DNA of 64,000 nt from Bacteroidetes bacterium ADurb.Bin012. GTDB lineage: Bacteria > Bacteroidota > Bacteroidia > Bacteroidales > TTA-H9. Below the pieces are notes generated by a model. It searched no databases. It saw only the letters and a list, made by a program, of their open reading frames with translations, and was not told where the DNA came from. The stretch's first letter is position 1, and each line of letters opens with the position of its first letter. Shown here piece after piece: positions 26,423 through 35,451 of this stretch. Location of the stretch: positions 1-64,000 of the forward strand of contig MWFC01000001.1 in NCBI GenBank assembly GCA_002071415.1, read 5' to 3'. Both the position numbers and the translations under genes were made by a program.

Positions 26423-27739
26423 TTATTTGAATTGTTTTATCTTTTCATCGAGATGGGTGATGGGTTCTTCGTCCATAATTTCTCGCATGGTATTCTTGAG
26501 CTTGATATGCTGGATAAAGATATCATGTTCGGGAACCACATCGGGAGAATGCAATGGGCTCTTGAAGTAGAAAGAAAGCCATTCTTGTATTCCGTAGAAG
26601 CCAACTCTTTGAGCAAGGTTCATCAACAACACGAGATCGAGAGCAATAGGAGCAGCAAGTATGGAATCACGGCAAAGGAAGTCGATCTTAATTTGCATGG
26701 GATAACCCAGCCAACCAAATATGTCAATATTGTCCCAGCCCTCTTTATTATCTTTACGAGGTGGGTAATAATTGATGCGAACTTTGTGATAGTAGTTCTT
26801 GTATAATTCGGGGTAGAGTTCGGGTTGCAGAATGCTTTCTATTACACTGAGTTTACTTTCTTCCTTGGTTTTGAAAGAACCAGGATCGTCGAGTACTTCG
26901 CCATCGCGATTGCCCAGGATATTGGTCGAGAACCAGCCTTCGAGGCCTAGCATGCGCATTTTCAACATGGGTGCAATAGTGGTTTTCACTAAGGTTTGGC
27001 CCGTTTTGAAATCTTTCCCTGCAATGGGAACATGTAATTTTTCTGCCAACTGGAAAGCGGCAGGTGTATCGATGGTAAGGTTGGGAGCTCCATTGATGAA
27101 TGGAACGCCCTCGAGCAGTGCTGCCCATGCATATAACATACTCGGAGCAATTGCCAGATTATTGTTGCGCATACCCTCTTCAAACTTTTCTATACTCGAA
27201 TGCACTTCTTGTATAGGAGTATAAACCTCGGTACTGGCGCACCAAATCACAATCATATCATCGCAATGATTGTCGGCTTTGAACTGGCGAATATCGTTAC
27301 GCAACATCTCCATCAGCTCCATTTTGGTATTGGCTTTTTTTACCCAATTCCCATCGAGTTTTTTTACGAATTCCTTATCGAATACGGCTTTCATGGGACG
27401 AAGAGTAGCTAATTCATCGGCTACCTTATTAATATCTTTTTCGTTTAAAACTTCAGCGGTTTTTGTACCATCAAGAGCTGATTCGTCGTTGATATCCCAT
27501 CCTCCGAAAACCAATTGATCCAATTCATACAAGGGTAAAAAGTCTTTGATTTTGGGAAAATTGTTTTCAATCCGTCTTCCAATGCGGATAGTCCCCATTT
27601 GAGTGAGAGATCCCACTGGAACACCCATTCCTTTTCTTACAGCCATCGTACCGGCTATAAATGTCGTAGCAACTGCGCCATTCATTCCTACGATCAATAC
27701 CCCAAGTTTTCCTTGAGGCTTGCTAATCTGTTGTTTCAT
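26423..27739 (-). CDS. myo-Inositol-1-phosphate synthase
   Basis: 438 residues. The NAD-binding GMNGAVATTFIAG is at the N-terminus; further family segments are FGGWDINDESALDG, MIVIWCASTEVY, FINGAPNLTIDTPA and GKDFKTGQTLVKTTIAPML. The enzyme turns glucose-6-phosphate into 1L-myo-inositol-1-phosphate through an NAD-dependent oxidation-cyclisation-reduction cycle. It is the terminal gene of a five-gene minus-strand run with a HAD phosphatase, a flippase-like protein, a CDP-alcohol transferase and an ATP-grasp enzyme, which places it in inositol lipid synthesis. De novo inositol synthesis is uncommon in bacteria outside Actinobacteria, some Bacteroidota and hyperthermophiles. Confidence 0.95.
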   Translation of the reverse strand: MKQQISKPQGKLGVLIVGMNGAVATTFIAGTMAVRKGMGVPVGSLTQMGTIRIGRRIENNFPKIKDFLPLYELDQLVFGGWDINDESALDGTKTAEVLNEKDINKVADELATLRPMKAVFDKEFVKKLDGNWVKKANTKMELMEMLRNDIRQFKADNHCDDMIVIWCASTEVYTPIQEVHSSIEKFEEGMRNNNLAIAPSMLYAWAALLEGVPFINGAPNLTIDTPAAFQLAEKLHVPIAGKDFKTGQTLVKTTIAPMLKMRMLGLEGWFSTNILGNRDGEVLDDPGSFKTKEESKLSVIESILQPELYPELYKNYYHKVRINYYPPRKDNKEGWDNIDIFGWLGYPMQIKIDFLCRDSILAAPIALDLVLLMNLAQRVGFYGIQEWLSFYFKSPLHSPDVVPEHDIFIQHIKLKNTMREIMDEEPITHLDEKIKQFK

Positions 27740-27756
27740 GATGATTAAATTTAATT

Positions 27757-28482
27757 TTAAAGGGTTATATTATGAATTAAAGTATCGAGTTCTTTTAGAC
27801 TATGTATTGCATAATCGGCTTGCTTGCCGCCTTCCTCCTTTTTCCAGCTCCTTCCCTCGAGCCAAACGGTAATGCAACCGCATTGCTTGGCCGGCACAAT
27901 GTCACGATCATAAGAATCACCTACAACGACAGTATTTCCTGCAGGCACTCTCAGTTGATGAATGGCAAGTCGAAAAATGTCAGGACTGGGTTTACGAACG
28001 CCTACCCTTGCCGAATCTATCACAATTTGAAAGTATTCAATAAGATGAAATTCCTTTAAAACTGTGTCCATATTGCCATAAAAGTTGGATACTACGCCGA
28101 GAAGATAATCTTGGGCAAGTTTTGAAATAATTTGATTCGATTTTTCCAGGGTTTTACTAGCTTCTTTGTACGAGTATTCTAAGATGGCGTTCTTGTACTT
28201 GTAATGTTCAACCGGAGGCAGGTTATGATTCGATTCTAAGTAACGTAACTGAAGTTCTATCTGGGCAGCTAAGGTATCTTTGAAACCAAAATGAGGCTGA
28301 ATGATAACCGAAACGAGATGATCTCCAGCTTCGATGAAAGCCTTTTCGTATTCGGACTTATCAACGGGTATACCTGCCGATGTATATGCTTCCCAGAATT
28401 TTTCGCTCCAGTGCACTCCATCCGTATCGAGTGTTCCTCCAAAATCAAACAAAATGGCCTTGATATTATGAATGGGATTCAT
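27757..28482 (-). CDS. HAD-superfamily phosphatase (candidate inositol-lipid phosphatase)
   Basis: 241 residues with HAD motifs: nucleophile Asp in LFDFGGTLDTDG, motif II VVSNFYG, the Lys of motif III in VGVRKPSPDIF and motif IV VVGDSYDRDI. The second acidic residue of the usual DxD is Gly, as in several HAD subgroups with DFGG. A helical cap is inserted between motifs I and II. It overlaps the upstream flippase-like gene by 17 bases and precedes inositol-phosphate synthase by 17. Dephosphorylation of inositol phosphate or phosphatidylinositol phosphate is a fair inference from context, not a proven activity. Confidence 0.88.
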   Translation of the reverse strand: MNPIHNIKAILFDFGGTLDTDGVHWSEKFWEAYTSAGIPVDKSEYEKAFIEAGDHLVSVIIQPHFGFKDTLAAQIELQLRYLESNHNLPPVEHYKYKNAILEYSYKEASKTLEKSNQIISKLAQDYLLGVVSNFYGNMDTVLKEFHLIEYFQIVIDSARVGVRKPSPDIFRLAIHQLRVPAGNTVVVGDSYDRDIVPAKQCGCITVWLEGRSWKKEEGGKQADYAIHSLKELDTLIHNITL

Positions 28483-29470
28483 CTTCTACGGGTTTTGTCA
28501 AAGGATTGATTCGCATAAGGATGAGTCCGAAAAAGATAAAGAAAAATTCTCGAACACGTGTAGCCAGACTTACGACAATACCTTGTGCAGGGGCTAACTT
28601 TAGACTTTCGTATACTAAATAAAGGCTCCCTTCGCGAGTTCCTAACTGCAAGGGTACAAAACCTACTAAATTGGTTAGCAGCGAAGTGGCGGCACTAATA
28701 TAAATGGCCTCGAAAAAATTGATATCGATTTGAATAGCCCGCATGATAAGAAAGAACTCGATCGCACCAACAATTCGTGCAAAAAATTCCATCCCAAGGC
28801 TTAAATAAAATTCTTTTCGGCGAGTATTATAAAATGCCACAATCTGTCGTTCTATCTCTTCGAGCGTGTCTTCCTGCTTCGACAGCTTGGCTGCAACTTT
28901 CTTCAAAAGCGGAATCTTATTCAGAAAATGAATGAAAGAAAATACTATCCCTTTTTTATACCACTTATAAATAATCAGTATTATGCTGATGAGAAAAGCA
29001 AGTACCACGCCCAGCACGATGTAGGTAGCCAAGGTAGGTTTCACTGTAAAGAAGATAATAAAGAGGGTAAAAGTCCAGAAGAAGAAATGGGAAAGAATAT
29101 GCATCAAATCATAAAGGATGACTGATGAAGAAGCTCTTTCGATTCCTATTAAACGTTTGATGTTCATTACTTTCCATGGTTCTCCGCCTAGGGCAATCAC
29201 TGGAGTGATGTAATTGAGTGCAAATGAACTGATTTTAAGAGAGACCAACTGAAGAAAATTTACCTTCAAGTGGTTTCCTATGATGATTTTCCAAGCAATA
29301 GTATTCAAACTATAAATAATCATCCAGATGAAGATGATGGGAATAAACCATACGCCTATTTGAGCTATCTCATTCAGTATGTTTACAATACCGAATCGAA
29401 TAATGAGAAAGGTAAAAATGCCTATCCCAATAAGAAAGAACAGCGTATTTATTTTGTATTCCTTTTTCAT
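28466..29470 (-). CDS. Lysylphosphatidylglycerol-synthase-type (UPF0104) flippase-like membrane protein
   Basis: 334 residues with about eight membrane helices and the family landmarks NTIAWKIIIG, ITPVIALGGEPWKV and SLLTNLVGFVPLQLGTREG. Relatives include the membrane part of MprF, which flips aminoacylated lipids. Within this cluster it probably translocates the finished inositol lipid or an intermediate across the inner membrane. It overlaps the CDP-alcohol transferase upstream by 4 bases and the HAD gene by 17, so the genes are translationally coupled. Confidence 0.88.
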   Translation of the reverse strand: MKKEYKINTLFFLIGIGIFTFLIIRFGIVNILNEIAQIGVWFIPIIFIWMIIYSLNTIAWKIIIGNHLKVNFLQLVSLKISSFALNYITPVIALGGEPWKVMNIKRLIGIERASSSVILYDLMHILSHFFFWTFTLFIIFFTVKPTLATYIVLGVVLAFLISIILIIYKWYKKGIVFSFIHFLNKIPLLKKVAAKLSKQEDTLEEIERQIVAFYNTRRKEFYLSLGMEFFARIVGAIEFFLIMRAIQIDINFFEAIYISAATSLLTNLVGFVPLQLGTREGSLYLVYESLKLAPAQGIVVSLATRVREFFFIFFGLILMRINPLTKPVEDESHS

Positions 29471-30387
29471 GTGTTTTGTAAGACTTCCTTTTGAAGCAAG
29501 TTCAGGTATTTCTTACTGATGAATTGTTGCTTTAAAACCATGTATATCAGGATAATATTCAATACAATGAGCTCAAAAAACCAATAGAGCAAAGGTAGGT
29601 TAATCAGCAATGATATCCATAATGTAATAGCTCGTGTATTGAATGATAATATATTGGTGTATTTCATCAAAGGCTTGTTTTCTTTGCGAAAATCATCGCG
29701 AAGCCATTGAGGTATCTGGCCTTGAAAATTCTTCTGGACGCAGCCAATGAGTTTTTGTAGATTTCCTGTAAAAAGTTCTTGTTCTCGGGTATAGTTGTGA
29801 TAAAAATACATGAAGAGTTTCATCCAGAAATCTTTTTTCCACGAAAGTGAGTCGTATTGTCTTTTTATATCCTTACTTGAATGGAATTCGCTGCCGGCTT
29901 CGCCTTTAATGAAGTAAAGATGTCCGTTTCGGTAATAATCGGCAATAGCTGCCTGAAAGATATGCGAGATACCAGTAACGATACCAATGATCCAGATCCA
30001 TGAACCATAGCCGTTGTGGGTAAGGCGGAGCCCAATGTGAATGTAAATGCTGAGAAACCATAGATTGCCTGCCAAACCATCGAGTATTCTGCCCAGTTCG
30101 GTTTTATCGTTTGTCATTCTTGCAAGCTGGCCGTCGGCACTGTCGAGAGTATTTGCAATGATCAGGAAAAGAATACCGAGAATATTGATCCAGATGTTGT
30201 TGTAATAATAAAGATGACCCGCCACAACACCCCAAAATATGCTGATAATGGTGATGGTATTCGGACGTATCTTGTGCTTTGCCGAAAATAAGGCTACCCT
30301 GTAACCTAATCTTCGATAAAAGTAAATATCGATCGCTTCCTCAGTATCCGATGATTTAAAAGTATTTTGTAATTCGCTTTGCTTCAT
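29467..30387 (-). CDS. CDP-alcohol phosphatidyltransferase family protein lacking the fourth Asp
   Basis: 306 residues with about six membrane helices. The family signature D-x2-D-G-x2-A-R-x8-G-x3-D-x3-D is present as Asp82, Asp85, Gly86, Ala89, Arg90, Gly99 and Asp103, but the last Asp is Gly107 (ILDGLAGN). That residue is the proposed catalytic base. Upstream and downstream segments match a paralogue at 34358-35254, which has the full motif. Overlaps of 4 bases with the ATP-grasp gene and with the flippase-like gene mark tight operon structure. It could be a phosphatidylinositol(-phosphate) synthase that uses another base, or a non-catalytic partner. Confidence 0.87.
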   Translation of the reverse strand: MKQSELQNTFKSSDTEEAIDIYFYRRLGYRVALFSAKHKIRPNTITIISIFWGVVAGHLYYYNNIWINILGILFLIIANTLDSADGQLARMTNDKTELGRILDGLAGNLWFLSIYIHIGLRLTHNGYGSWIWIIGIVTGISHIFQAAIADYYRNGHLYFIKGEAGSEFHSSKDIKRQYDSLSWKKDFWMKLFMYFYHNYTREQELFTGNLQKLIGCVQKNFQGQIPQWLRDDFRKENKPLMKYTNILSFNTRAITLWISLLINLPLLYWFFELIVLNIILIYMVLKQQFISKKYLNLLQKEVLQNT

Positions 30388-31235
30388 ATACTCGGAAAAC
30401 TGTGCAAGTTGAGTTCTACGGAGTGTGAATAAGCTTTGTTTATAATTACTTGTGCGATGTATTTAGCAGCTTCGTCACGTACAGGAGCAAAACTCGGCCA
30501 ATCATTCAAGTCAATAATTTGAATCTTACCATCGGGCGAAACAATAGCATCACCTCCATATACATCAACCTTTAGGGTTTCGGCACATTTGGCTGCCAAA
30601 TATTTCAGTTTTATTTCATTAATCTGCATGGTAAAGGTACTATCATGAAAATACCAGTGAAAAAACGGTGTATTCCTTACTGCATAAAATTTTATAACCG
30701 GTCCATCTACATGTTGTTGAATCACTGCACTGTGAATGCCTCTTTGTCGATATTCGAGAATGATTTCGTTTAATTCTTCGATACTGTATACAGTGGTTAC
30801 ATCCTCGCGATGAATGGCATGGACATCACCTCGTTTTATCCATACCTTGAATGGATTGGAGGCAAAAGGAATTTCGGGCAGAGGCATATAAGTATCTATC
30901 ACAATGGAGGAGGGAATGGGAATATTGGCAGGAGGTAATAAAGTGGCAAGGTTTTTACGGTAGCAGTTGAGAATTGCTTCGGTAGAATTGATGACCAAAG
31001 CGCCATTGGCTTCCAATTCCTGCAATACCCCGAGCGACCGAGTGCCTCGTATCATATTGAAAATATAGGGTGTATCGATCAAATCGGGTCTTATTTCATC
31101 CTCGTCGTAAACCGTAACACTATGCCCCTGCTTTTCAAGTTCTTCGATGGTTAATTGAAGAATCCGAGCATCGTTGGTAATATGATTGGGTGAGTATCTT
31201 TTCCCTCTCGATATGGCGGCAAAATGTAGATTCAT
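30384..31235 (-). CDS. ATP-grasp family enzyme
   Basis: 283 residues with an ATP-grasp layout: an N-terminal preATP-like domain (ITNDARILQLTIEELEKQG, resembling RimK-like enzymes), a central lid (WIKRGDVHAIHRED), and a metal/ATP site with DVYGGDAIVSPDGKIQIIDLNDWPSF, containing the acidic Asp...Asp-Asn ligands. Enzymes of this fold ligate a carboxylate to an amine or thiol via an acyl phosphate. It starts the run of overlapping genes leading to inositol-phosphate synthase, so an amino-acid decoration of an inositol lipid or of its precursor is possible, but no substrate is known. Confidence 0.85.
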   Translation of the reverse strand: MNLHFAAISRGKRYSPNHITNDARILQLTIEELEKQGHSVTVYDEDEIRPDLIDTPYIFNMIRGTRSLGVLQELEANGALVINSTEAILNCYRKNLATLLPPANIPIPSSIVIDTYMPLPEIPFASNPFKVWIKRGDVHAIHREDVTTVYSIEELNEIILEYRQRGIHSAVIQQHVDGPVIKFYAVRNTPFFHWYFHDSTFTMQINEIKLKYLAAKCAETLKVDVYGGDAIVSPDGKIQIIDLNDWPSFAPVRDEAAKYIAQVIINKAYSHSVELNLHSFPSI

Positions 31236-31278
31236 AATCGCTGATTTAGTTGTAAGCAGAATTTGAAAATTGAACTTC

Positions 31279-31878
31279 CTAATGTTCTAATTGTTCGAGT
31301 TCTTTCAATCCTTTGTCAGTTGCTATCCCTCTAAAATAGTTAATAATCAAGTCTTTATAAATATTTTTTCTATCGATGCGAGTATCATTATCTAATTCAA
31401 TAGAAAAGGCAAGTTTAAAAAGTTCGAGTATAACCCGGCTAATGAATGTGATGTGAAGATCGGCTCTAATCAAGCCATTCATGATGCTTTCCTTCAGAAA
31501 ATACATAATTTCACTCATTTTCATGGTATCGTTCTGATCGTTCATTTTTTTCCACAGGCTTGGGAAAGATTTCTGAACATCGAGAAAAAAATTTGGATGA
31601 AAACGCTGTAACGATTGTATGTGAAATTCTTCGAGTTGTTTGATAGTTTCGAAAAAACAAGTGGAATTTTGTCGGATCTGATGAAGTGCATTGAGGTTTT
31701 CCTCTGTAATTTTATCCATACAGGCTTTCAAAAGTTCGGCCTTTTTGGTAAAAATTTCGTAAATGGTACGTTTGGAAACTCCTGCTTCGCTTGCTATCCA
31801 ATCCATCGTAACTGATTTGATTCCATTTTGTTGGAACAGCTCAATGGCGGTATCAATGATCTTTTGCTTTGTTTCCAT
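31279..31878 (-). CDS. TetR/AcrR-family transcriptional regulator
   Basis: 199 residues from the ATG at 31878 (METKQKIIDTAIELF); the ATG 33 bases upstream adds an atypical tail and is rejected. The N-terminal helix-turn-helix is clear: GIKSVTMDWIASEAGVSKRTIYEIFTKKAELL. The C-terminal ligand domain is generic. It lies just upstream of the ATP-grasp to inositol-phosphate synthase run on the same strand (43-base gap) and probably controls it, itself, or the NTP-transferase operon 157 bases further upstream. Operator and ligand unknown. Confidence 0.92.
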   Translation of the reverse strand: METKQKIIDTAIELFQQNGIKSVTMDWIASEAGVSKRTIYEIFTKKAELLKACMDKITEENLNALHQIRQNSTCFFETIKQLEEFHIQSLQRFHPNFFLDVQKSFPSLWKKMNDQNDTMKMSEIMYFLKESIMNGLIRADLHITFISRVILELFKLAFSIELDNDTRIDRKNIYKDLIINYFRGIATDKGLKELEQLEH

Positions 31879-32035
31879 TCCATCATCACGATTGGAGGCG
31901 TAAAAGTACAAAACTTTTTCATTTTGAAAAGTTTTCTTTACGAAATAGGTAAGTATAGCTAAAGTTCAATGACTGCTAAATTAGGTTAGATTATTCTATA
32001 TTAGATATTTAAGATACTATAAACCATTTTAAATT

Positions 32036-32740
32036 TTAACTATTTTTTGATTTTAACATGAGTTCGGCTTGAAGGATATCGCTTGTATGATCGATGTCTA
32101 TTACCTTGCCAACGTTGCAAGCAATCAGAGAACATCCCTGTTTTAAAAGAAACCGCTGGAAATCGCGCATACGAAACATACCCTGTTGCATTGCTTTCTC
32201 GAGGAAGTTTATAACGAGGGGCTTGAAATAGTAAAAACCGGCACTCACTAACGACGACTCTTTTTGCGTGTCGGAAAATTCTACAATTTGCATTCTATTG
32301 TTGCAGATAATCCAAAGTGGCTTTTCGTCATCTACATAATTTGTGGCAGCCATTATGCCATCGGCATGTGGATGAGTGTCGATAAACTCTAGAAAGTATC
32401 TGAACGATTCGTCGGTATAAATTGGATCGACTGTAGTCAGGATGAAATCATCATCGCGAAGAAACTGACTAAGTTCATAAAAACTATGCATTGAACCTGG
32501 AGTCGATTTGACAATTAACTGGATGAATATCCCGTAATCCTTATCTCGAAACCAGTTCGCCAGTTCGGGATAGATATCGTTTACGATGATGCAGGCAGTT
32601 GAAAATTCATATCGTTTCGCACGATCGATCAAACGGTCTATCAGTGTCATTCCACCGATTTCGATCATGGGCTTGGGAATGTAAAGGCCTTCTTTACGCA
32701 GGCGACTGCCTTCACCTGCTGCTATAATGGCAAATTTCAT
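32036..32740 (-). CDS. Nucleotidyltransferase (sugar/alcohol-phosphate type), first of two
   Basis: 234 residues. The nucleotide-binding start MKFAIIAAGEGSRLRKEG with PKPMIEIGG is typical of the GT-A-like nucleotidyltransferase family; a metal-binding TTVDPIY segment occurs near residue 100, and the C-terminus has VIDIDHTSDI. Such enzymes make NDP-sugars or CDP-alcohols from the phosphate and NTP. It ends an apparent four-gene operon (CDP-alcohol transferase, nucleotidyltransferase, LysE-like protein, this gene) with gaps of only 11-13 bases. In this context a CDP-inositol or similar activated polyol is possible. Confidence 0.88.
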   Translation of the reverse strand: MKFAIIAAGEGSRLRKEGLYIPKPMIEIGGMTLIDRLIDRAKRYEFSTACIIVNDIYPELANWFRDKDYGIFIQLIVKSTPGSMHSFYELSQFLRDDDFILTTVDPIYTDESFRYFLEFIDTHPHADGIMAATNYVDDEKPLWIICNNRMQIVEFSDTQKESSLVSAGFYYFKPLVINFLEKAMQQGMFRMRDFQRFLLKQGCSLIACNVGKVIDIDHTSDILQAELMLKSKNS

Positions 32741-32751
32741 CGACGAGTAGA

Positions 32752-33588
32752 TTAAGTGAGTAGGTCAATACCGCGACCTAAAAGATAGATAGATATACCT
32801 ATCAATATAAAACCCAGGCCGCGGATAACATTTGTAAGTGTGCTGATATTGATGCGATGCCGGTTTTTTACTAAAAACGAGACATAAATGTAGAACCATG
32901 TAATACTACCAATGGATACAAAAAACGCATACAAGGCCGATAAGGTGTAATGATACCAGCGTGTAACGGGAGCTTTAGCCGTAGTGTAGGCTTCATGTTC
33001 TACCGATTCCGGGGCATTGTAAGAAAGGCTATCTTTTAAGGAAGGTGTAAATAGAGAGGGTTTTTGTAACATGGAATGATCAACTGCGTTTATGCTTTCT
33101 TGGAAAGAATCTTCCAATCCTCCCATGTTAAAACCAAGAGAAGCTACAAGCGAAAAAGTTATAAAAGTAGAGGAAAGCCATCCAAAAAAAAGTGTGGGGT
33201 TTAAGAAATTAAGGAACAATCCTGTGCGAAATCCTCCCCGATTATGGTATTTACTTTTCAGAATAGAATTATCGTTAAGGTTTTCAACTTTCAACCTGGT
33301 TTTAGTAATTCTAAATCCAATTACAAATACGAAAACCGCTCCAACCAATAGAATATATGGAATAGCAGGTTTATACCATTCGTAAAAATGGGTTAAGCCG
33401 AGCATGGAGATAAAAACATAGAAAAAATCGGCAAACGAAGCTCCTATGGCTGCTTTAAGGCTATACCAAAATTTTCCTTTGAGAGCATTGGAAGTAATCA
33501 AAATACTGATAGGGCCAGCAACCGGCACTGAAAATATGAATCCCGCCAATAAACCTACAATAGAGATAGTGATAAAATTGCTGACCAT
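32752..33588 (-). CDS. LysE-family-like membrane transporter
   Basis: 278 residues with about six to seven membrane helices. The N-terminal GFIFSVPVAGPISILITSNAL and following ASFADFFYVFISMLGL resemble LysE/RhtB exporters (consensus PGP). A polar, poorly conserved loop of about 60 residues (about 165-220) separates the third pair of helices. It lies between the two nucleotidyltransferases with gaps of 11 and 13 bases, so it belongs to the same operon. Export of a small polar compound is likely; the substrate is unknown. Confidence 0.8.
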   Translation of the reverse strand: MVSNFITISIVGLLAGFIFSVPVAGPISILITSNALKGKFWYSLKAAIGASFADFFYVFISMLGLTHFYEWYKPAIPYILLVGAVFVFVIGFRITKTRLKVENLNDNSILKSKYHNRGGFRTGLFLNFLNPTLFFGWLSSTFITFSLVASLGFNMGGLEDSFQESINAVDHSMLQKPSLFTPSLKDSLSYNAPESVEHEAYTTAKAPVTRWYHYTLSALYAFFVSIGSITWFYIYVSFLVKNRHRINISTLTNVIRGLGFILIGISIYLLGRGIDLLT

Positions 33589-33601
33589 TTTTTAATTCGA
33601 T

Positions 33602-34345
33602 TTATAAAATATTGATATTAAATGAATTGTTCGCTTTGCGCCAATCGGTTTCAGTATCTATTTCCATGCTCTGGAAAGGAGCAATATCCATAGCATAAAT
33701 TTTTTCTCCCCGATGGATTAATTCCTCGAATGCCGATTCATAAAATTCATTGATATGTTGTTGATAATCAATCTGTTGATGAAGAATCTGATAGAGCTTG
33801 TTTGTAGTAGCTACCGAAAAAAGCTGAATACCTGCCGATTCTCCTGCGGCTAAAATCGGATTGATATCTTTACTGATTTCAACGATATAATTGTCTTTGG
33901 TAATTCTCACCTTGATTTCTTCACTGCTTAAAAAGTTTTTATGGGCCTTGTTCAAAGCCAGAGAATTTTCTTGTTTACAATGAACAAGTTTATCGATAAT
34001 CAAAGGATCGAAAACAATATCTCCGTCGAGCAAAAGTAAGCTATGTCCTTCGATAGCTTTTTGGGTAAGTAGTAAAGAGTAAGCATTGTTGGTGAATTCA
34101 TAATCGGAATTATATACAAATTCTATGTTGAGTTGAGGATAGTTTTTCTTTACATATTGTTGGATTTGAGCCGATTCGAAGCCGGTAACGATTACGATTT
34201 GAAAAATCTGGTTTTCGATCAGGTTGTCGAGTATCATTCCCAAAATGGTCTTGTTTCTGATTTTGAGCAAACATTTGGGAGTATAATTAGTGATGGGTTT
34301 TAACCTTCGTGCTAATCCTGCAGCTAAAATTACGGCTTTCATCAT
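33602..34345 (-). CDS. Nucleotidyltransferase resembling phosphocholine or inositol-1-phosphate cytidylyltransferase
   Basis: 247 residues. AVILAAGLARRLKPIT and PKCLLKI form the nucleotide loop; VYNSDYEFTNNAYSLL resembles the substrate loop of LicC-type phosphocholine and archaeal inositol-1-phosphate cytidylyltransferases; DGDIVFD carries the metal Asp and MEIDTETDW is the usual C-terminal motif. It would make a CDP-alcohol. The adjoining CDP-alcohol phosphatidyltransferase (12 bases upstream) would be the natural acceptor enzyme. In hyperthermophiles these two activities are joined in di-myo-inositol-phosphate synthesis. Pairing here is inferred. Confidence 0.85.
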   Translation of the reverse strand: MMKAVILAAGLARRLKPITNYTPKCLLKIRNKTILGMILDNLIENQIFQIVIVTGFESAQIQQYVKKNYPQLNIEFVYNSDYEFTNNAYSLLLTQKAIEGHSLLLLDGDIVFDPLIIDKLVHCKQENSLALNKAHKNFLSSEEIKVRITKDNYIVEISKDINPILAAGESAGIQLFSVATTNKLYQILHQQIDYQQHINEFYESAFEELIHRGEKIYAMDIAPFQSMEIDTETDWRKANNSFNINIL

Positions 34346-34357
34346 ATTTTGTAAATC

Positions 34358-35254
34358 TTAGTTTTTAGTTGGATTGGGGTTAGTAATAAAATGAAGTGTC
34401 TTTAACTTTTTATTCTGAATCCACACTAAGAGTAACCAGTAGATATTCATAGGTACTACGATGATCCAGGCGGCAATGTCGGGTCGCATGAAAAGACAGC
34501 ACACAATAATGATGGTGATATGAGTTGTGGGACCTAAGAATGTCCAGGCCTTCATCATTTTGCGAAATTTTCTGTAATAAATTCCCGGGTCATATATAAA
34601 ATATTGATTTTTAGGTGACTTATGGAAGAATCGGCTAATGTTCAAATAAACCAGATAGGTTTGTAAAACGAAGCGTTCGAAACAGGTACCTGGGATTTTT
34701 CTTAAACGATTGAGCTCTTCCTTATAATACTCGTAATCGTTTGTCAATTGATGAGGTCTTCCCCAGGCATGATGTGTAAAACGGTAACGTTCCGAATCGA
34801 TTACAATGGAATGGACAATATTGGAAATAGCAGCCAGTGCTAGCAGTATCCACCATCCAACTGGATTAGAAACATATTCGACATAGCCTATTCCTATACC
34901 AATATAGATTGCGATGCCGGCGATATAATCGGCGGCACCATCCAGAATTTTACCTGCAACCGATGATGTTCCTTTTATTCTTGCCAATTGTCCATCGCTG
35001 CAATCTAATATATTGAACATAAAATAGAGCAAGGCACCCAGAATAAATGCCTGCTGGGTTCCCAGGGAGAAGACATATCCGCTGGCGATACCGCAAAACA
35101 TGGCTAAAACCGTAAGCTGGTTGGGTGTTACACTTATTGACTGAACCAATTTTGCCACTATATATCCTAAAGGCCGATAAATCCATAAATCGAAATACTC
35201 CTCAATTTCTAAAGCCTTGAGTGAAGCCTTATATTCTCGGGTACTTACAAGCAT
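34358..35254 (-). CDS. CDP-alcohol phosphatidyltransferase family protein with intact motif
   Basis: 298 residues, about six membrane helices, with the complete signature: Asp84, Asp87, Gly88, Ala91, Arg92, Gly101, Asp105 and Asp109 (DCSDGQLAR...GKILDGAAD). The family joins a CDP-activated alcohol or diacylglycerol to an alcohol acceptor. Both this protein and its paralogue at 29467 carry a C-terminal extension with a second helical pair. It begins the operon containing both nucleotidyltransferases. Candidate roles are inositol-phosphate lipid or inositol-phosphoceramide formation. Confidence 0.88.
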   Translation of the reverse strand: MLVSTREYKASLKALEIEEYFDLWIYRPLGYIVAKLVQSISVTPNQLTVLAMFCGIASGYVFSLGTQQAFILGALLYFMFNILDCSDGQLARIKGTSSVAGKILDGAADYIAGIAIYIGIGIGYVEYVSNPVGWWILLALAAISNIVHSIVIDSERYRFTHHAWGRPHQLTNDYEYYKEELNRLRKIPGTCFERFVLQTYLVYLNISRFFHKSPKNQYFIYDPGIYYRKFRKMMKAWTFLGPTTHITIIIVCCLFMRPDIAAWIIVVPMNIYWLLLVWIQNKKLKTLHFITNPNPTKN

Positions 35255-35451
35255 TGTTTATGGTTCGAATTGATGTGGTCTACAAAAATATAAAATTTCA
35301 CAAAATCTCATTATTCGTCAGCTCTTGGGGAAACATCATCTCGTCGATATTTCATTGTAAACTGATGATTATTATTTGAAAAGGAATTGATTTTTTGTTT
35401 GGCAAATCTGTTCACTGAAGTTTTGTTTCGATTCATTGGTCGTACAGGTGA

